NCBI RefSeq assembly: GCF_021582875.1
Contig: NZ_CP091138.1
Coordinates: 2,976,001 to 3,040,000, forward strand
Source of the DNA: Microbacterium sp. KUDC0406
GTDB lineage: Bacteria; Actinomycetota; Actinomycetes; Actinomycetales; Microbacteriaceae
Reading direction: 5' to 3'
DNA: 64,000 nucleotides
The notes beneath the pieces are model-generated. The model saw only the letters and a program-made list of their open reading frames with translations, had not been told where the DNA came from and ran no database searches. Both the position numbers and the translations under genes were made by a program. Within the stretch, counting starts at the first letter, position 1. Each line of letters opens with the position of its first letter. Of this stretch, positions 50,986-60,918 are shown one piece after another.

Positions 50986-52962
50986 GTGAACTCCTACCGC
51001 CTCGCGGGCATCGCGACCCTCGTCCTCGCCGCGGCGGCGGCGCTGGTGGTCGCCCTCGTGTACGGCGGCGGCGCGGCAGAACTGGTCTTCGCCGACCCGG
51101 GTGCACTCGTCCGCTGGGCGCTGCCGGCCACGAAGATGCTCGGCAACCTCGCCGCGGCGGCCATGCTGGGCCCCCTGGTGCTCGCCCTGTTCGCCCTGAA
51201 GGCGGGCATGAAGAACTTCGAGCTCGCCGTGGACACGGCATCCATCGGAGCCGCGATCTTCACCGTCGCATCCGCCGCCGGTGCGTTCTTCACGTTCCTC
51301 GCCGCGTTCAACGCCAAGCTCAGCCTCGGTCCGCAGTTCGGCGAGCAGCTGGGCAGGTTCCTCATCGAGCTGCCGCTCGGTCAGGCCTGGCTCGTCACGG
51401 TGCTGATGGGCGCGGCCGTGACCGTGATCGCGTTCGCCTGGCGCGGCTGGACGGCCACGTTCTTCACCGCACTGCTGGCGGCGGCATCCTTCCTGCCCAA
51501 CGCCACGCAGGGTCATTCCGGCGACCTGGCCGGGCACACGCTCGCGGTCAACGCGATCCTGCTGCACACGGTCGGCGCCGCGGCCTGGATCGGCGGACTG
51601 CTGCTGCTCGTCGTGCTGCGGGGCCGGGTCTCCGACCTGCCCACACTGGTGCGGCGCTACTCGTCGATCGCGCTCGCGGCCTACATCGTGGTCGCCGTCT
51701 CGGGGATCGGACGCGCGGCCGTCGCGATCGGCGACTGGAACGAGCTGTTCAGCCCGTACGGCTGGATCGTGATCGCGAAGGCCGTGCTGCTCGGCGCGAT
51801 CGGCCTGCTTGCCGCCTGGTACCGAACCCGCCTCATCCCGCATCTCGAGGGCGAGCACCCGCGGCGCACGTTCTGGATGCTGCTGCTGGGCGAGCTCGCG
51901 CTGATGGGCCTGGCCTCCGGCGCCGCGGCCGCGCTGGCGCGCACACCTCCGCCCGTGGGCGAGGAGGCGGCCGTCGATCGCACGCCGGCGGAGCGGCTGA
52001 CGGACACGCCGCTGCCTCCCGAGCTGACTCCGATCCGCTGGATCACATCGTGGGACATCGACATCCTGTGGCTGGTCGTCGCCGGATTCGGGCTGGTGCT
52101 CTACCTGATCGGCGTGCGGCGGCTGCGGGCGCGCGGTGACCGCTGGCCGATCCACCGCACGATCTTCTGGGTGCTCGGCATGCTCATGCTGGTCTGGGTG
52201 ACCAGCGGCGCGGTCAACGCCTACCAGGACTACCTCTTCAGCGTGCACATGCTCGGGCACATGCTGCTGAGCATGGCGATCCCGCTGCTGCTCGTCGCCG
52301 GCGCCCCGATCACGCTCGCGCTGCGCGCGATCCGCAGACGCGATGACGGCACCCGCGGCGGTCGCGAGTGGATCATGTGGGCGGTGCACTCCCCGTATGC
52401 GCGTGTGCTCACGCATCCGTTCGTCGCCGCGGGCCTGTTCGTGCTCTCGCTGTGGGCGTTCTACTTCACCGATCTGGTGCGCTGGGCGATGTACGACCAC
52501 CTCGGACACGAGTGGATGGTCATCCACTTCCTGCTCACCGGATACCTCTTCGTGATGTCGCTGATCGGCATCGACCCGGTGCCGTACCGACTGCCCTACG
52601 CGGGCCGGCTGATCACGCTGATCGCGGTGATGGCCACGCACGCGTTCTTCGGCATCGCCATCATGATGCAGACGGGGCTGATCGTCGCGGAGTGGTTCGG
52701 CGCGATGGGCCGAACCTGGGGTGCGCCTCCGCTGGAGGACCAGTACATCGGCGGCGGCATCGCCTGGTCGATCGGCGAGATCCCGACCCTGATCGTCGCG
52801 ATCACGGTCGCGATCCAGTGGTCGCGGTCGGACGAGCGGATGCAGCGGCGCCAGGACCGCCATGCGGATCGCACCGGCGATGCGGAGCTCGAGGAGTACA
52901 ACGCGAAGCTCGCGGCGCTCGCGGAGCGCGACCGCCGTGAGGCCGAGCGCGAGCGCCGCTGA
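50986..52962 (+). CDS. CopD-CtaG fusion membrane protein
   Basis: 658 residues, about 15 predicted membrane segments. The N-terminal half is a CopD-like copper-transport domain (NATQGHSGDLAGHTLAVNAI, LHTVGAAAWIGGLLLL). The C-terminal half is a CtaG caa3-type cytochrome oxidase assembly domain (SVHMLGHMLLSMAIPLLLVA, THPFVAAGLFVLSLWAFYFT, HFLLTGYLFVMSLIGIDPVP). The fusion is common in actinobacteria and is thought to supply copper for oxidase assembly. GTG 50986 stands six bases after TAGGCT, the leaderless pattern. Confidence 0.92.
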   Translation: MNSYRLAGIATLVLAAAAALVVALVYGGGAAELVFADPGALVRWALPATKMLGNLAAAAMLGPLVLALFALKAGMKNFELAVDTASIGAAIFTVASAAGAFFTFLAAFNAKLSLGPQFGEQLGRFLIELPLGQAWLVTVLMGAAVTVIAFAWRGWTATFFTALLAAASFLPNATQGHSGDLAGHTLAVNAILLHTVGAAAWIGGLLLLVVLRGRVSDLPTLVRRYSSIALAAYIVVAVSGIGRAAVAIGDWNELFSPYGWIVIAKAVLLGAIGLLAAWYRTRLIPHLEGEHPRRTFWMLLLGELALMGLASGAAAALARTPPPVGEEAAVDRTPAERLTDTPLPPELTPIRWITSWDIDILWLVVAGFGLVLYLIGVRRLRARGDRWPIHRTIFWVLGMLMLVWVTSGAVNAYQDYLFSVHMLGHMLLSMAIPLLLVAGAPITLALRAIRRRDDGTRGGREWIMWAVHSPYARVLTHPFVAAGLFVLSLWAFYFTDLVRWAMYDHLGHEWMVIHFLLTGYLFVMSLIGIDPVPYRLPYAGRLITLIAVMATHAFFGIAIMMQTGLIVAEWFGAMGRTWGAPPLEDQYIGGGIAWSIGEIPTLIVAITVAIQWSRSDERMQRRQDRHADRTGDAELEEYNAKLAALAERDRREAERERR

Positions 52963-52990
52963 CCTCTTCCCAGACGGTCTGGTCGCGGGA

Positions 52991-54074
52991 TCAGTCGGGG
53001 TCGGGGCCGGCGGCGGACGACGGCGAACCCACCCGGATCGACGCGGATCCGTCCGACAGGATCGTGATGGTCCCGTCCACCGAGAACGGCACGTCCTCCG
53101 AGACGTGCTCGATCGAGCCGTCGAACAGCGACTGGATGTCGACCTCGATGTGCGCGACCGCGTCCGACGGCTCGATCCGCCAGTTCGCACCGTCGGGGAT
53201 GACGCTGACCTTCGGCTGCGTGGTGATCGACCAGGTCGGCAGCGAATCGGGTGCGAGCCGGTTGCGCACCTCGAGCCCGAACGGGCAGGCGGTGGGCTGC
53301 AGCACCTTCTGGGACGTGCACGTGGTGAGGAACTGCTCGACGCGCTGCTGCACGACCTCGCGGAACTCCTTCGTCGGCTGCGCCTGCAGGTCGACGGGCG
53401 TGGGCGTGAGGGGCGTCGGCCAGCACGCTGACGCCGGGGGAGGAGGAGATCGGGGTGGAGACCGTGACCGAGTACACGCCGGGGGTGAACACCAGCAGGT
53501 TCACGGGGTCGAGGGGCGCCGCCTCGGCGCCGGCGATCGCGACCTGGCGCCGGTCCAGCTCGAAGCCGTTCACGGCGAAGACGTCGGCACCGCGGACGAC
53601 CAGCTCGATCTCGGCGAGCGGACTCTTCGCGAACCGCCAGTTGGGAGTCACCCCGACCCATCCATCCTGCACGATGTCGAACGTGGTGGTGCCGTCGTGG
53701 CCGGCGGCGCGGTAGTCGGCGGTCACGTGGTAGACACCGCCCTCGCCCGGCTCGGTCTTCAGCTGCACGTCGCCGAGCGGCGCGAGCGCCGCCCGGCGCA
53801 GCAGGGCCTCGGAGGCGTTCCCGTCGATGCCCGCGGCTTCGAGCACGGTGCGGTCGACGGCGACGCCGGACACCCGCAGCGCATCGGCCGCGCGGCCGGA
53901 GGACAGCAGATCGAGGTACCGCGAGACGAAGGCCGCAGGGCTGTAGAACTGCTGGTAGAGGGTGACGCCGCCCGCTCCGAGAGCAGCGAGCAGGAGAACG
54001 CCGACAAGGGTCAGGATCGTCAGATCCACGCCGAGGCGCGAGCGCCGCGGCGCCTTCGTCTCCGGCTGCACCAT
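52991..54074 (-). CDS. Membrane-anchored hypothetical protein (one frameshift as sequenced)
   Basis: About 360 residues after repair, function unknown. A basic N-terminus (KAPRRSRLG) and one membrane helix (LTILTLVGVLLLAALGAGGV) place the remaining 320 residues outside. The outer part has repeated beta/alpha segments of about 100 residues (ALRVSGVAVDRTVLEAAGID; EQFLTTCTSQKVLQPTACPF; GTITILSDGSASIRVG) and two Cys that could form a disulfide. One extra C in the run at 53410-53413 breaks the frame after VSVLADA; LTPTPVDLQAQPTKEFREVV follows in the other frame. It is divergent from the helicase gene and convergent with the CopD-CtaG gene. Confidence 0.75.
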
Positions 54075-54142
54075 GGCGTCAGTCTAGGAGCGGGCTGCTG
54101 GGATGAAGCCGAGCGCGGCGCCTGAGCGCTTAACATGGTTGC

Positions 54143-55586
54143 GTGTCTCTGCCGCCGCTCTCCGAGGAACAGCTCGAGCTGTTCCGGCTGATCGAGGACA
54201 CCTCGGACCACGTCTTCATCACGGGCCGTGCGGGTACCGGCAAGTCCACGCTGCTGCAGCACTTCGCCTGGAACACGAAGAAGCAGATCGCGATCTGCGC
54301 ACCGACCGGAGTCGCCGCGCTGAACGTCGAGGGCCAGACGATCCACTCCCTGTTCCGGCTGCCGATCGGCCTCATCGCCGACGGCGAGATCGACCAGAAC
54401 GACGGCACCCGTCGCATCCTGAACGCGATCGAGACCCTCGTCATCGACGAGGTCTCGATGGTGAACGCCGATCTGATGGACGCGATCGACCGGTCGCTGC
54501 GTCAGGCGCGCGGCCGACGCGGCGAGCCGTTCGGAGGCGTGCAGGTGGTGATGTTCGGCGACCCGTACCAGCTCGCGCCGGTGCCGCCCGGGGCGACGAA
54601 CTGCGCTACATCCAGGACCACTACCGTTCGTTCTGGTTCTTCGACGCGAAGGTGTGGACCGGCGGGACCCATTCGACAGGCTCAGGGACCCAGAGCTCAG
54701 CGGCGATGCTGGACATCGGCGCGCACGGCGCGCAGCTGCACGTGAGGAACTCGTGCACATCCACCGGCAGTCCGACGACGGGTTCAAGCAGATGCTGAAC
54801 GCGGTGCGCTACGGCCGGGTGACGGCCGAGATAGCCGGCATCCTGAACGGTCAGGGTGCGCGCCCCGCACCCGAACCGGAACCCGGCGAGGTGCCCATCA
54901 TCACGCTCGCGACCCGCAACGACATCGTGACGCGCATCAACACCCGGCACCTGCAGGCGCTCTCCGGACGCGAGCAGACCGCCGCCGCCGAGGTGAACGG
55001 CGACTTCGGACGCGGTGAGGGGAACTACCCGGCCGAACTCGAGCTCAAGCTCAAGGTGGGAGCCCAGGTGATGTTCCTGCGCAACGACACGGCGATGCAG
55101 GGCGAGCCGCCGCGCTGGGTCAACGGCTCGATCGGCACCGTCACCCGCATCCTGGGCGGCGCGGTGCGCGTCGAGCTGGACGGCGAGGAGGTCGACGTCG
55201 AGCCGGCCGTCTGGGAGAGGTTCCGCTACGCGTACAACCCCGGCACCAAGACGCTCAGCCGCGAGGTGGTCGCGGAGTTCACGCAGTTCCCGCTGCGCCT
55301 CGCCTGGGCGGTGACGATCCACAAATCGCAGGGGAAGACCTACGACCGGGCGGTCATCGACCTCGGGTCGGGGGCGTTCGCGCCCGGGCAGACCTATGTG
55401 GCGCTCAGCCGCCTCACCTCACTGGACGGCCTGTACCTGAGCAGGCCGCTTCGGCCCGGCGACATCCGCGTCGATCCGGATGTCACCCGGTTCATGCGCG
55501 AGGCCTGGGAGGCCAGGCAGGCCGAACAGCCCGCCGGTCGGGCGCTGACGGGGAGGCAAGGCTCGCTCCCAGCATCGTCACCCTAG
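54143..55586 (+). CDS. PIF1/RecD2-like ATP-dependent helicase (two frameshifts as sequenced)
   Basis: About 481 residues after repair. Superfamily 1 motifs: Walker A GRAGTGKSTLL near residue 30, TGVAALNVEGQTIHSLFRLP, Walker B VIDEVSMVNADLMD, FGDPYQLAPVPP, and late motifs TIHKSQGKTYDRAVID and FAPGQTYVALSRLTSLDGLY. PIF1-type enzymes unwind DNA 5' to 3'. GTG 54143 stands six bases after TAACAT (leaderless). One G is missing in 54590-54593, and one base is missing near 54735-54745. A family B repeat at 54667-54690 adds HSTGSGTQ-like residues between DAKVWTGG and VHIHRQSDDGFK, where family members are short, so the insertion is probably real. Confidence 0.82.
54667..54690 (-). repeat. Family B repeat inside the helicase gene
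   Basis: The reverse complement reads GGTCCCTGAGCCTGTCGAAT followed by GGGT. It lies between the helicase motifs III and IV and is read through. Confidence 0.75.
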
Positions 55587-55617
55587 AATCGGGGCATAAG
55601 TCACGGGAGAGGCATCC

Positions 55618-56906
55618 ATGCAGCATCGTTCGTCGCGCCGCGTGCGCGCCGTCGTCGGCGCAGCCGCGGCACTCGCTCTGATTCTCACGGGATGCTCGGC
55701 GGGTGAGGCGACGTTCAGCTACACGCCTCCGAAGCAGGTCGACGGCCACCTGCCCGACGAGACCGTCGACCAGTTGCAGGTCGCGGTGCAGGAGGCGATG
55801 AAGTCCGCCGGAGCATCGGGTGCGATCGTCGGGGTGTGGGTGCCGTGGAGCGGCACCTGGGTGGACGCCATCGGCACGCAGGGTGCCGGCAGCGATGCCA
55901 AGGTGACCACCGACATGTCGTTCCGCGTCGCCGACGTCACCCGGCTGATGACCTGCGACGTGCTCTACGGCATGGCCGACGCCGGCGACATCGATCTGGA
56001 TGCGCCCGTGCCGAAGTACGTCTCCGGCGTCGCCGATCTCAAGGACGTCACGCTGCTCGACCTGTGCAACGGCACGGCGGGGATCGGGTCGTCCGAGGGG
56101 GCCGCCAAGGGCTTCTGGCTGAACACTCCCGAGCGGCAGTGGCAGCCGCTGCAGCTGGCGAGCTACGGGCTGGGTCAGGCCCGCACCGAGCCGCACACGA
56201 CGTTCCGAGACTCGGATGCCGCATATCTGCTGCTCGGACTCGCGCTGGAGCGTGCGTCCGGCCTGGACGCCTCCGCGCTGATCAAGCAGTACGTGACCGA
56301 CCCGCTCGAGCTGGCGAACACCCGTCTGCCCTCGTCCACCGCGGCGGAGCCCGCACCGTCGCCGGCGCTGACCGGCAGCGTGCTTCCCGCGGTCAAGGGC
56401 GGATACGACTGCACTGCACCGATCGACATCACGAAGATGTCGTCGAGCACCGGGTTCACCGATTCCGGTGTGACGTCGACCATCTCCGATCTCGGCCGGT
56501 ATGCGCAGGCCGAGGCCCGTCAGGCTCTGCGCGGCGAGAAGGCCGACAAGAAGCGCTTCGACGCTCCGCTCAAGGTGAGCGCGGACGGTGCGTCCTGGTT
56601 CCAGGCCACAGGCGGCGGATACATCGTCGGGTCGATGGTCGGCCAGCACGGCTGGACGCCCGGCTACGCCACCGCGGCGTACTCCGATCCGGCGACCGGG
56701 TTCACGGTGGCCGTGACGCTGAACAACTCGACGTCGGGCAGTCAGATCGCCAGGGATCTGGCGTGGGAACTGGCGGCGATCGGCTCGAAGGCCCCGCGGC
56801 GAAGGGGCAGACGGCGCCCGAGTTCGGGCTGCCGTTCACCGCGGAGCAGTACAAGACCGAGATCGCAGGGTCGGCCCTGGTCTGCGTCGCGCCGTCGAAG
56901 GAGTGA
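55618..56906 (+). CDS. Serine-hydrolase-fold lipoprotein lacking catalytic residues (one frameshift as sequenced)
   Basis: About 429 residues after repair. Lipobox LILTGC (Cys near residue 25), then a beta-lactamase/DD-peptidase-like fold (GAIVGVWVPWSGTWVDAIGT, TLLDLCNGTAGIGS, QHGWTPGYATAAYS). The SxxK site, usually GSVTK, reads ADVTR in FRVADVTRLMT, so both Ser and Lys are lost. The YxN site reads DSDAAY. It is probably a non-catalytic binding protein of the cell envelope. One G is missing near 56792-56799: the raw frame runs on past the true end, which is FTAEQYKTEIAGSALVCVAP and TGA 56904-56906. Confidence 0.82.
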
Positions 56907-56943
56907 CGCTCCCTCTGCGGCGTCCCTCGTGTGAGGGGACGAG

Positions 56944-57816
56944 TTGAGGGGCGGCCGCGGCTTCGCGGTCGGCCTGGTCGGCATCGGGCTGATCTGCCAG
57001 GAGGTCGGCGCGTCGATCGCCGTGCTGCTGTTTCCGCAGGTGGGACCGCTCGGCATGGTGATGCTGCGCCTGGTCTTCTCCGCCCTGATCCTGCTGCTGG
57101 TCGCCCGGCCGCGGCTGCGCGGCCACCCGGCATCCGCCTGGCGATCCGCGCTGCTGCTGGGCGGAGCGCTGGCGATCATGAACGGGCTGTTCTACCTCGC
57201 TCTGCGCGTGCTGCCGCTGGGCATCACCGTGACCATCGAGGTGCTCGGCCCGCTCGCGCTCTCGGTGGTGACGGCGAAGGCGCGGTCGGCGTGGACGTGG
57301 GCGGCGTTGGCGCTGGCCGGTGTGCTGGCGCTCGGCGGCGGTGGCTGGGACCGGCTGACCGTGACCGGGGTGCTGTTCGCGCTGGGCGCGGCGGCGAGCT
57401 GGGCCGGCTACATCCTTGCCTCGGCGCGGGTGGGACGGGAGTTCGAACGGTTCGACGGGCTGGCGCTGGCGATGGCGTTCGGTGCGCTGCTGTCTCTGCC
57501 GTTCGGGATCGCAGACGCCGGCGACGCGCTGCTGCGACCTGAGCTGATCGCCCTCGGCGCCGCTGTGGCGGTGCTGTCGTCGACGATTCCGTACGCCTTC
57601 GAGTTGGTCGCGCTGCGACGGCTGGCGCCCGCCGTGTTCGGGGTGCTGATGAGCCTGGGGCCGGCGATCGCGTGCACCGCCGGATTCGTGCTGCTGGGAC
57701 AGCGGCTGTCGCCCCTGGAGATCGGCGGCGTGGCCCTGGTCATCGCAGCCAGCGCGGGGGCGGTGTGGGCCGGTCGTGGACGCCCGCCGATCCCGCTCGA
57801 CGAACCGGTCGCGTAG
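56944..57816 (+). CDS. EamA/RhtA-type exporter
   Basis: 290 residues, ten membrane segments in two EamA repeats (QEVGASIAVLLFPQVGPLGM; VLPLGITVTIEVLGPLALSV; SSTIPYAFELVALRRLAPAV, then FGVLMSLGPAIACTAGFVLL). It resembles RhtA, which exports threonine and homoserine. TTG 56944 follows GAGGGGACGAG; no ATG or GTG start is available in the first 40 codons that keeps the first helix. It lies 38 bases after the lipoprotein gene and might be co-transcribed. Confidence 0.87.
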   Translation: MRGGRGFAVGLVGIGLICQEVGASIAVLLFPQVGPLGMVMLRLVFSALILLLVARPRLRGHPASAWRSALLLGGALAIMNGLFYLALRVLPLGITVTIEVLGPLALSVVTAKARSAWTWAALALAGVLALGGGGWDRLTVTGVLFALGAAASWAGYILASARVGREFERFDGLALAMAFGALLSLPFGIADAGDALLRPELIALGAAVAVLSSTIPYAFELVALRRLAPAVFGVLMSLGPAIACTAGFVLLGQRLSPLEIGGVALVIAASAGAVWAGRGRPPIPLDEPVA

Positions 57817-57825
57817 TGGGCGCCG

Positions 57826-58887
57826 TCACCACCCCAGGGACCCTGTCACCGCGATGGTCGCGAGCGATGTCAGGGTCACCAGCACCCAGAGGATCGCGCC
57901 GAGGGCCAGCGGACGCCAGCCGGCGCTGCGCAGGGCGGGGATGTCGGTCGACAGACCGATGCCTGCGAGGGCCATCGCGATGAGGAACACGCTCGCCTGC
58001 ACGAGCACGTCCCGCGGGCCGGCCGGGATGACACCCGTCGAGTTCACCACCGCCACGACGACGAAGCCGATCAGGAACCATGGCACGAGGGTCACGATGC
58101 GGCGTGCGGTCAGGCGCGCGCCGCCGGCATCCTTCCGCGCCTCCATGACCGACAGGCCGATGCTGATCGGGATGATCATCAGGGTGCGCACGAGCTTGAC
58201 GACGACGGCGAAGCCGAGCGCCGCCGTGCTGAACACACTCGCCGCGGCGACCACCGAGCTGGTGTCGTTGATCGCGGTGCCGGCCAGCAGCCCGAAGGTG
58301 TGCGGGTCGAGGTTCAGCGCGTGCCCGAGCAGCGGGAACAGGATCACGGCGAGGATGTTGAACAGGAAGATCGTCGAGACGGCGTAGGCGATCTCGGCGC
58401 TGGCTGCGCCGATCACGGGCGAGACCGCGGCGATGGCGGATGCTCCGCAGATGCCGGTGCCCACGCCGATGAGGGTGCGCAGCCGGCTCTCCACCCGCAT
58501 CGCCCTGCCGATCCACCAGGCACCGAGCAGGCACACACCCAGGGTCGTGAGCATGATGGGCAGGGACTCGAGACCGACCTGCAGGATGCTGCCGATCGAG
58601 AGCTGCACGCCCAGCAGCACGACGGCCAGCTGCAGCAGGAACTTGCTGGAGTACGCGATGCCGGGGCGGATGCGGGCATCCACCCCGCCTGGCAGCGCGC
58701 GGCCCCGCAGCAGCGAGAGCAGCACCCCGACGACGATCGCCGGGACGGCGGAGCCGAGCACCGGGACGAGGGCGCCGATACCCGTCGCGACGAGGGCGAT
58801 GGCGGCGGTGACGAGGACCCCGGGGAGCACCTCGACGCCGCGCCGGGTGAGGCGTTGCGGGAGGGTCTGCGGCGGCGAGAACAGCAT
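57826..58887 (-). CDS. YeiH-family putative sulfate exporter
   Basis: 353 residues, about ten membrane segments. UPF0324/YeiH features: GVDARIRPGIAYSSKFLLQL, VLLGVQLSIGSILQVGLESL, GICGASAIAAVSPVIGA and GTAINDTSSVVAAASVFS. Family members are proposed exporters of sulfate, sulfite or taurine-derived anions. Start ATG 58887 has GAGGAG upstream; ATG 58932 would add 15 residues. Divergent from a LysR regulator, the same pairing as yeiE-yeiH of enterobacteria. Confidence 0.88.
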   Translation of the reverse strand: MLFSPPQTLPQRLTRRGVEVLPGVLVTAAIALVATGIGALVPVLGSAVPAIVVGVLLSLLRGRALPGGVDARIRPGIAYSSKFLLQLAVVLLGVQLSIGSILQVGLESLPIMLTTLGVCLLGAWWIGRAMRVESRLRTLIGVGTGICGASAIAAVSPVIGAASAEIAYAVSTIFLFNILAVILFPLLGHALNLDPHTFGLLAGTAINDTSSVVAAASVFSTAALGFAVVVKLVRTLMIIPISIGLSVMEARKDAGGARLTARRIVTLVPWFLIGFVVVAVVNSTGVIPAGPRDVLVQASVFLIAMALAGIGLSTDIPALRSAGWRPLALGAILWVLVTLTSLATIAVTGSLGW

Positions 58888-58970
58888 GATTCCAGCGTTC
58901 TCCTCGGCCGCGATGCGCGGTAGACGGCGCATTCCGATAGGGATACAGGCTGCAGTTGTACCATGGCCGG

Positions 58971-59891
58971 ATGCAGGACGTTCCCGATCTCGATGCGCTC
59001 GAGCTGCTGGACTCCGCGGTGCGCCACGGATCGATCTCGGCGGCCGCCAGGGAGTGCGGGGTGTCGCAGCAGTCGGCGTCGGCGCGGCTGCGGGGCATCG
59101 AGCGGATGCTCGGCATGGAGCTGTTCCTGCGCACACCGCAGGGCGTCGTCCCCACGGCGGAGGGCGAGACCGTCGCCTCGTGGGCGGCGGACGTGCTCGC
59201 CGCGGCGGAGCGGTTCCGTGCCGGGGCTGAGACACTGCGCGACGAACGCCGCCGTGAGCTCACTGTCGCCGCCAGCCAGACCGTCGCCGCGCACATGGTG
59301 CCGCAGTGGCTCGTCGCGCTGCGCGATCGGCAGGTCCGGTCGGGCCGGGTGCCGACGGCCGTGCGCCTGCTCACCGCGAACAGCGTCGAGGTGGAGCAGC
59401 TGGTGCGATCGGGACGGGCCGAGCTGGGGGTCATCGAATCCTCGGCGATCCCGCAGGGGCTGTCGCACACCACGCTCGGGATCGACGAACTCGTGCTGGT
59501 CGTGGCACCGGGGCATCCCTGGGCGACGCGACGGGTGCTGCTCGATGACGTCGCGGCGACCCCGCTCGTCGCACGCGAGTCCGGCAGCGGCACGAGGCAG
59601 GCGTGGGAGTACGAGGTCCGCACGCGGCTGTACCGCGATCCGGTGGAGCCGATCGCGGTGCTGTCCACGACGGCTGCCGTGCGCTCGGCTGTGGCCGAGG
59701 GCCTCGCGCCGGCGGTGCTGTCGCGGCGTGCGGTGGCCGACGACATCGGCCTCGGCCGGCTGGTCGAGGTCGCCGTGGCGGATGCGCCGCTGACACGGCC
59801 GATCACGGCGCTGTGGCGCGGCGGCGCCCGGGATCTGTCGCCGACCAGCCGCGACCTGATCGAGGTTGCGGTGGGTCGGGGAGAGGCGTGA
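58971..59891 (+). CDS. LysR-family regulator, YeiE/CbbR-like
   Basis: 306 residues. N-terminal HTH (HGSISAAARECGVSQQSASA, RLRGIERMLGMELFLRTPQG) and effector domain (LTVAASQTVAAHMVPQWLVA, SGRAELGVIESSAIPQGLSH). It should control the divergent YeiH-type gene; the 80-bp gap holds ATACAGGCTGCAGTTGTAC, a plausible T-N11-A site. The sensed molecule may be sulfite, as for YeiE, given the neighbouring sulfite reductase. TTG 58956 would add five residues. Confidence 0.87.
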   Translation: MQDVPDLDALELLDSAVRHGSISAAARECGVSQQSASARLRGIERMLGMELFLRTPQGVVPTAEGETVASWAADVLAAAERFRAGAETLRDERRRELTVAASQTVAAHMVPQWLVALRDRQVRSGRVPTAVRLLTANSVEVEQLVRSGRAELGVIESSAIPQGLSHTTLGIDELVLVVAPGHPWATRRVLLDDVAATPLVARESGSGTRQAWEYEVRTRLYRDPVEPIAVLSTTAAVRSAVAEGLAPAVLSRRAVADDIGLGRLVEVAVADAPLTRPITALWRGGARDLSPTSRDLIEVAVGRGEA

Positions 59892-59931
59892 GACTCCGAG
59901 TCGCCCGGCGCGGCCGCCAGGGGAGGCCGCC

Positions 59932-60000
59932 GCTGGGGAGGAGTTCGCGCGCTGGGGAGGAGTTCGCGCGCTGGGGAGGAGTTCGCGCGCTGGGGAGGAG
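59932..60000 (+). repeat. Family C tandem repeat, 19-bp unit
   Basis: Three identical units GCTGGGGAGGAGTTCGCGC (59932-59950, 59951-59969, 59970-59988) plus 12 bases of a fourth. Downstream, TCTTCCTCCTGTGCGTGAGA (near 60013-60032) provides a complementary arm. The unit matches the left arm of family C copies around 49-50 kb. Confidence 0.85.
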
Positions 60001-60069
60001 GATCACGGGGGAGTCTTCCTCCTGTGCGTGAGAGTTCCGCCCGGACGCGTGAGGCGTCGACGATCGCAC

Positions 60070-60075
60070 TAATCT
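60070..60075 (+). promoter_or_regulatory. -10 box of the chelatase gene
   Basis: TAATCT, six bases before ATG 60082: leaderless pattern. Confidence 0.45.
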
Positions 60076-60081
60076 GTGGAC

Positions 60082-60762
60082 ATGCGCACACCCGCACTGC
60101 TCGCCGTCTCGCACGGCACCTCTGACGCGCAGGGAGCCGCAGACGTGCGCGCGCTGGTCGCCGCGGTGCGCGCCGCCGCCCCCGGCCTCGACGTGCACGA
60201 GGCATTCGTCGACGTGCAGGATCCGGATGCCGCGGCCGCGCTCGCCGCGATCGACGGTCCGGTGGTCGTCGTGCCGCTGCTGCTGTCGAGCGGCTTCCAC
60301 GTGTTCCACGACCTGCACGGGATCGTCGCCGGCAGAGCGGATGCCGTGGTCGCCGATCCACTCGGTCCGGATCCGCGTCTCGCCGAGGTGCTGGCCCGTC
60401 GTCTGCCGTCGGGCGACGAGGTCGTGATCGCGGTGGCCGGCTCACGCGACGACCGCTCCGCCGTCGATGCGGAGGGCATGGCGGATCAGCTCGCAGCGAG
60501 GCTCGGGCGCCCGGTGCGGATCGGCTACCTCGCGGCGCGCGAGCCCGAACTGGGAGCGCTGCTCGCCGACCATCCCCATGCGGTGGTGTCGACCTACCTG
60601 CTCGCGCACGGATACTTCAACGACCTCACCCGGAAGCGCTCGGAGGGACATCCGGTGTCGAAGCCGCTGCTGGACGGTCCCGGGGTGCCGACCGAGCTCG
60701 TCGAGCTGGTGCTGGAGCGCTTCAGTGCGGCCGCCGCACAGCTTGTCCGCGCGCACGAATAG
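60082..60762 (+). CDS. CbiX-family sirohydrochlorin chelatase
   Basis: 226 residues. Two CbiX-type halves: LLAVSHGTSDAQGAADVRAL with the metal-binding His at the start, VVVVPLLLSSGFHVFHDLHG, and VVSTYLLAHGYFNDLTRKRS in the second half. It inserts iron into sirohydrochlorin to make siroheme, the cofactor of the sulfite reductase encoded next. ATG 60082 is chosen on the leaderless promoter; GTG 60076 adds two residues. Confidence 0.88.
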   Translation: MRTPALLAVSHGTSDAQGAADVRALVAAVRAAAPGLDVHEAFVDVQDPDAAAALAAIDGPVVVVPLLLSSGFHVFHDLHGIVAGRADAVVADPLGPDPRLAEVLARRLPSGDEVVIAVAGSRDDRSAVDAEGMADQLAARLGRPVRIGYLAAREPELGALLADHPHAVVSTYLLAHGYFNDLTRKRSEGHPVSKPLLDGPGVPTELVELVLERFSAAAAQLVRAHE

Positions 60763-60918
60763 CACGCGGCGGCTCCTGAATCGCTTTTCCTACGAAGGAT
60801 GACGGGGCGTGACAGACGCCTACGCCATAAGTCATCCGGCAGTTCCCCTGCGCCCGTCGCCTGTCTAGCGTGTCCTCTCGTGGCGATGCCTCGCCGCATC
60901 CGGTACGAGAGCGAGATC

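Noticed and set aside
60799-60918. Cysteine-rich leader peptide or extended N-terminus of sulfite reductase
   Set aside because: The in-frame stretch has two spaced Cys (ACLACPL) but no poly-Cys run, no good start signal and no stop before sir. It does not meet the pattern of cysteine-responsive leader ORFs.
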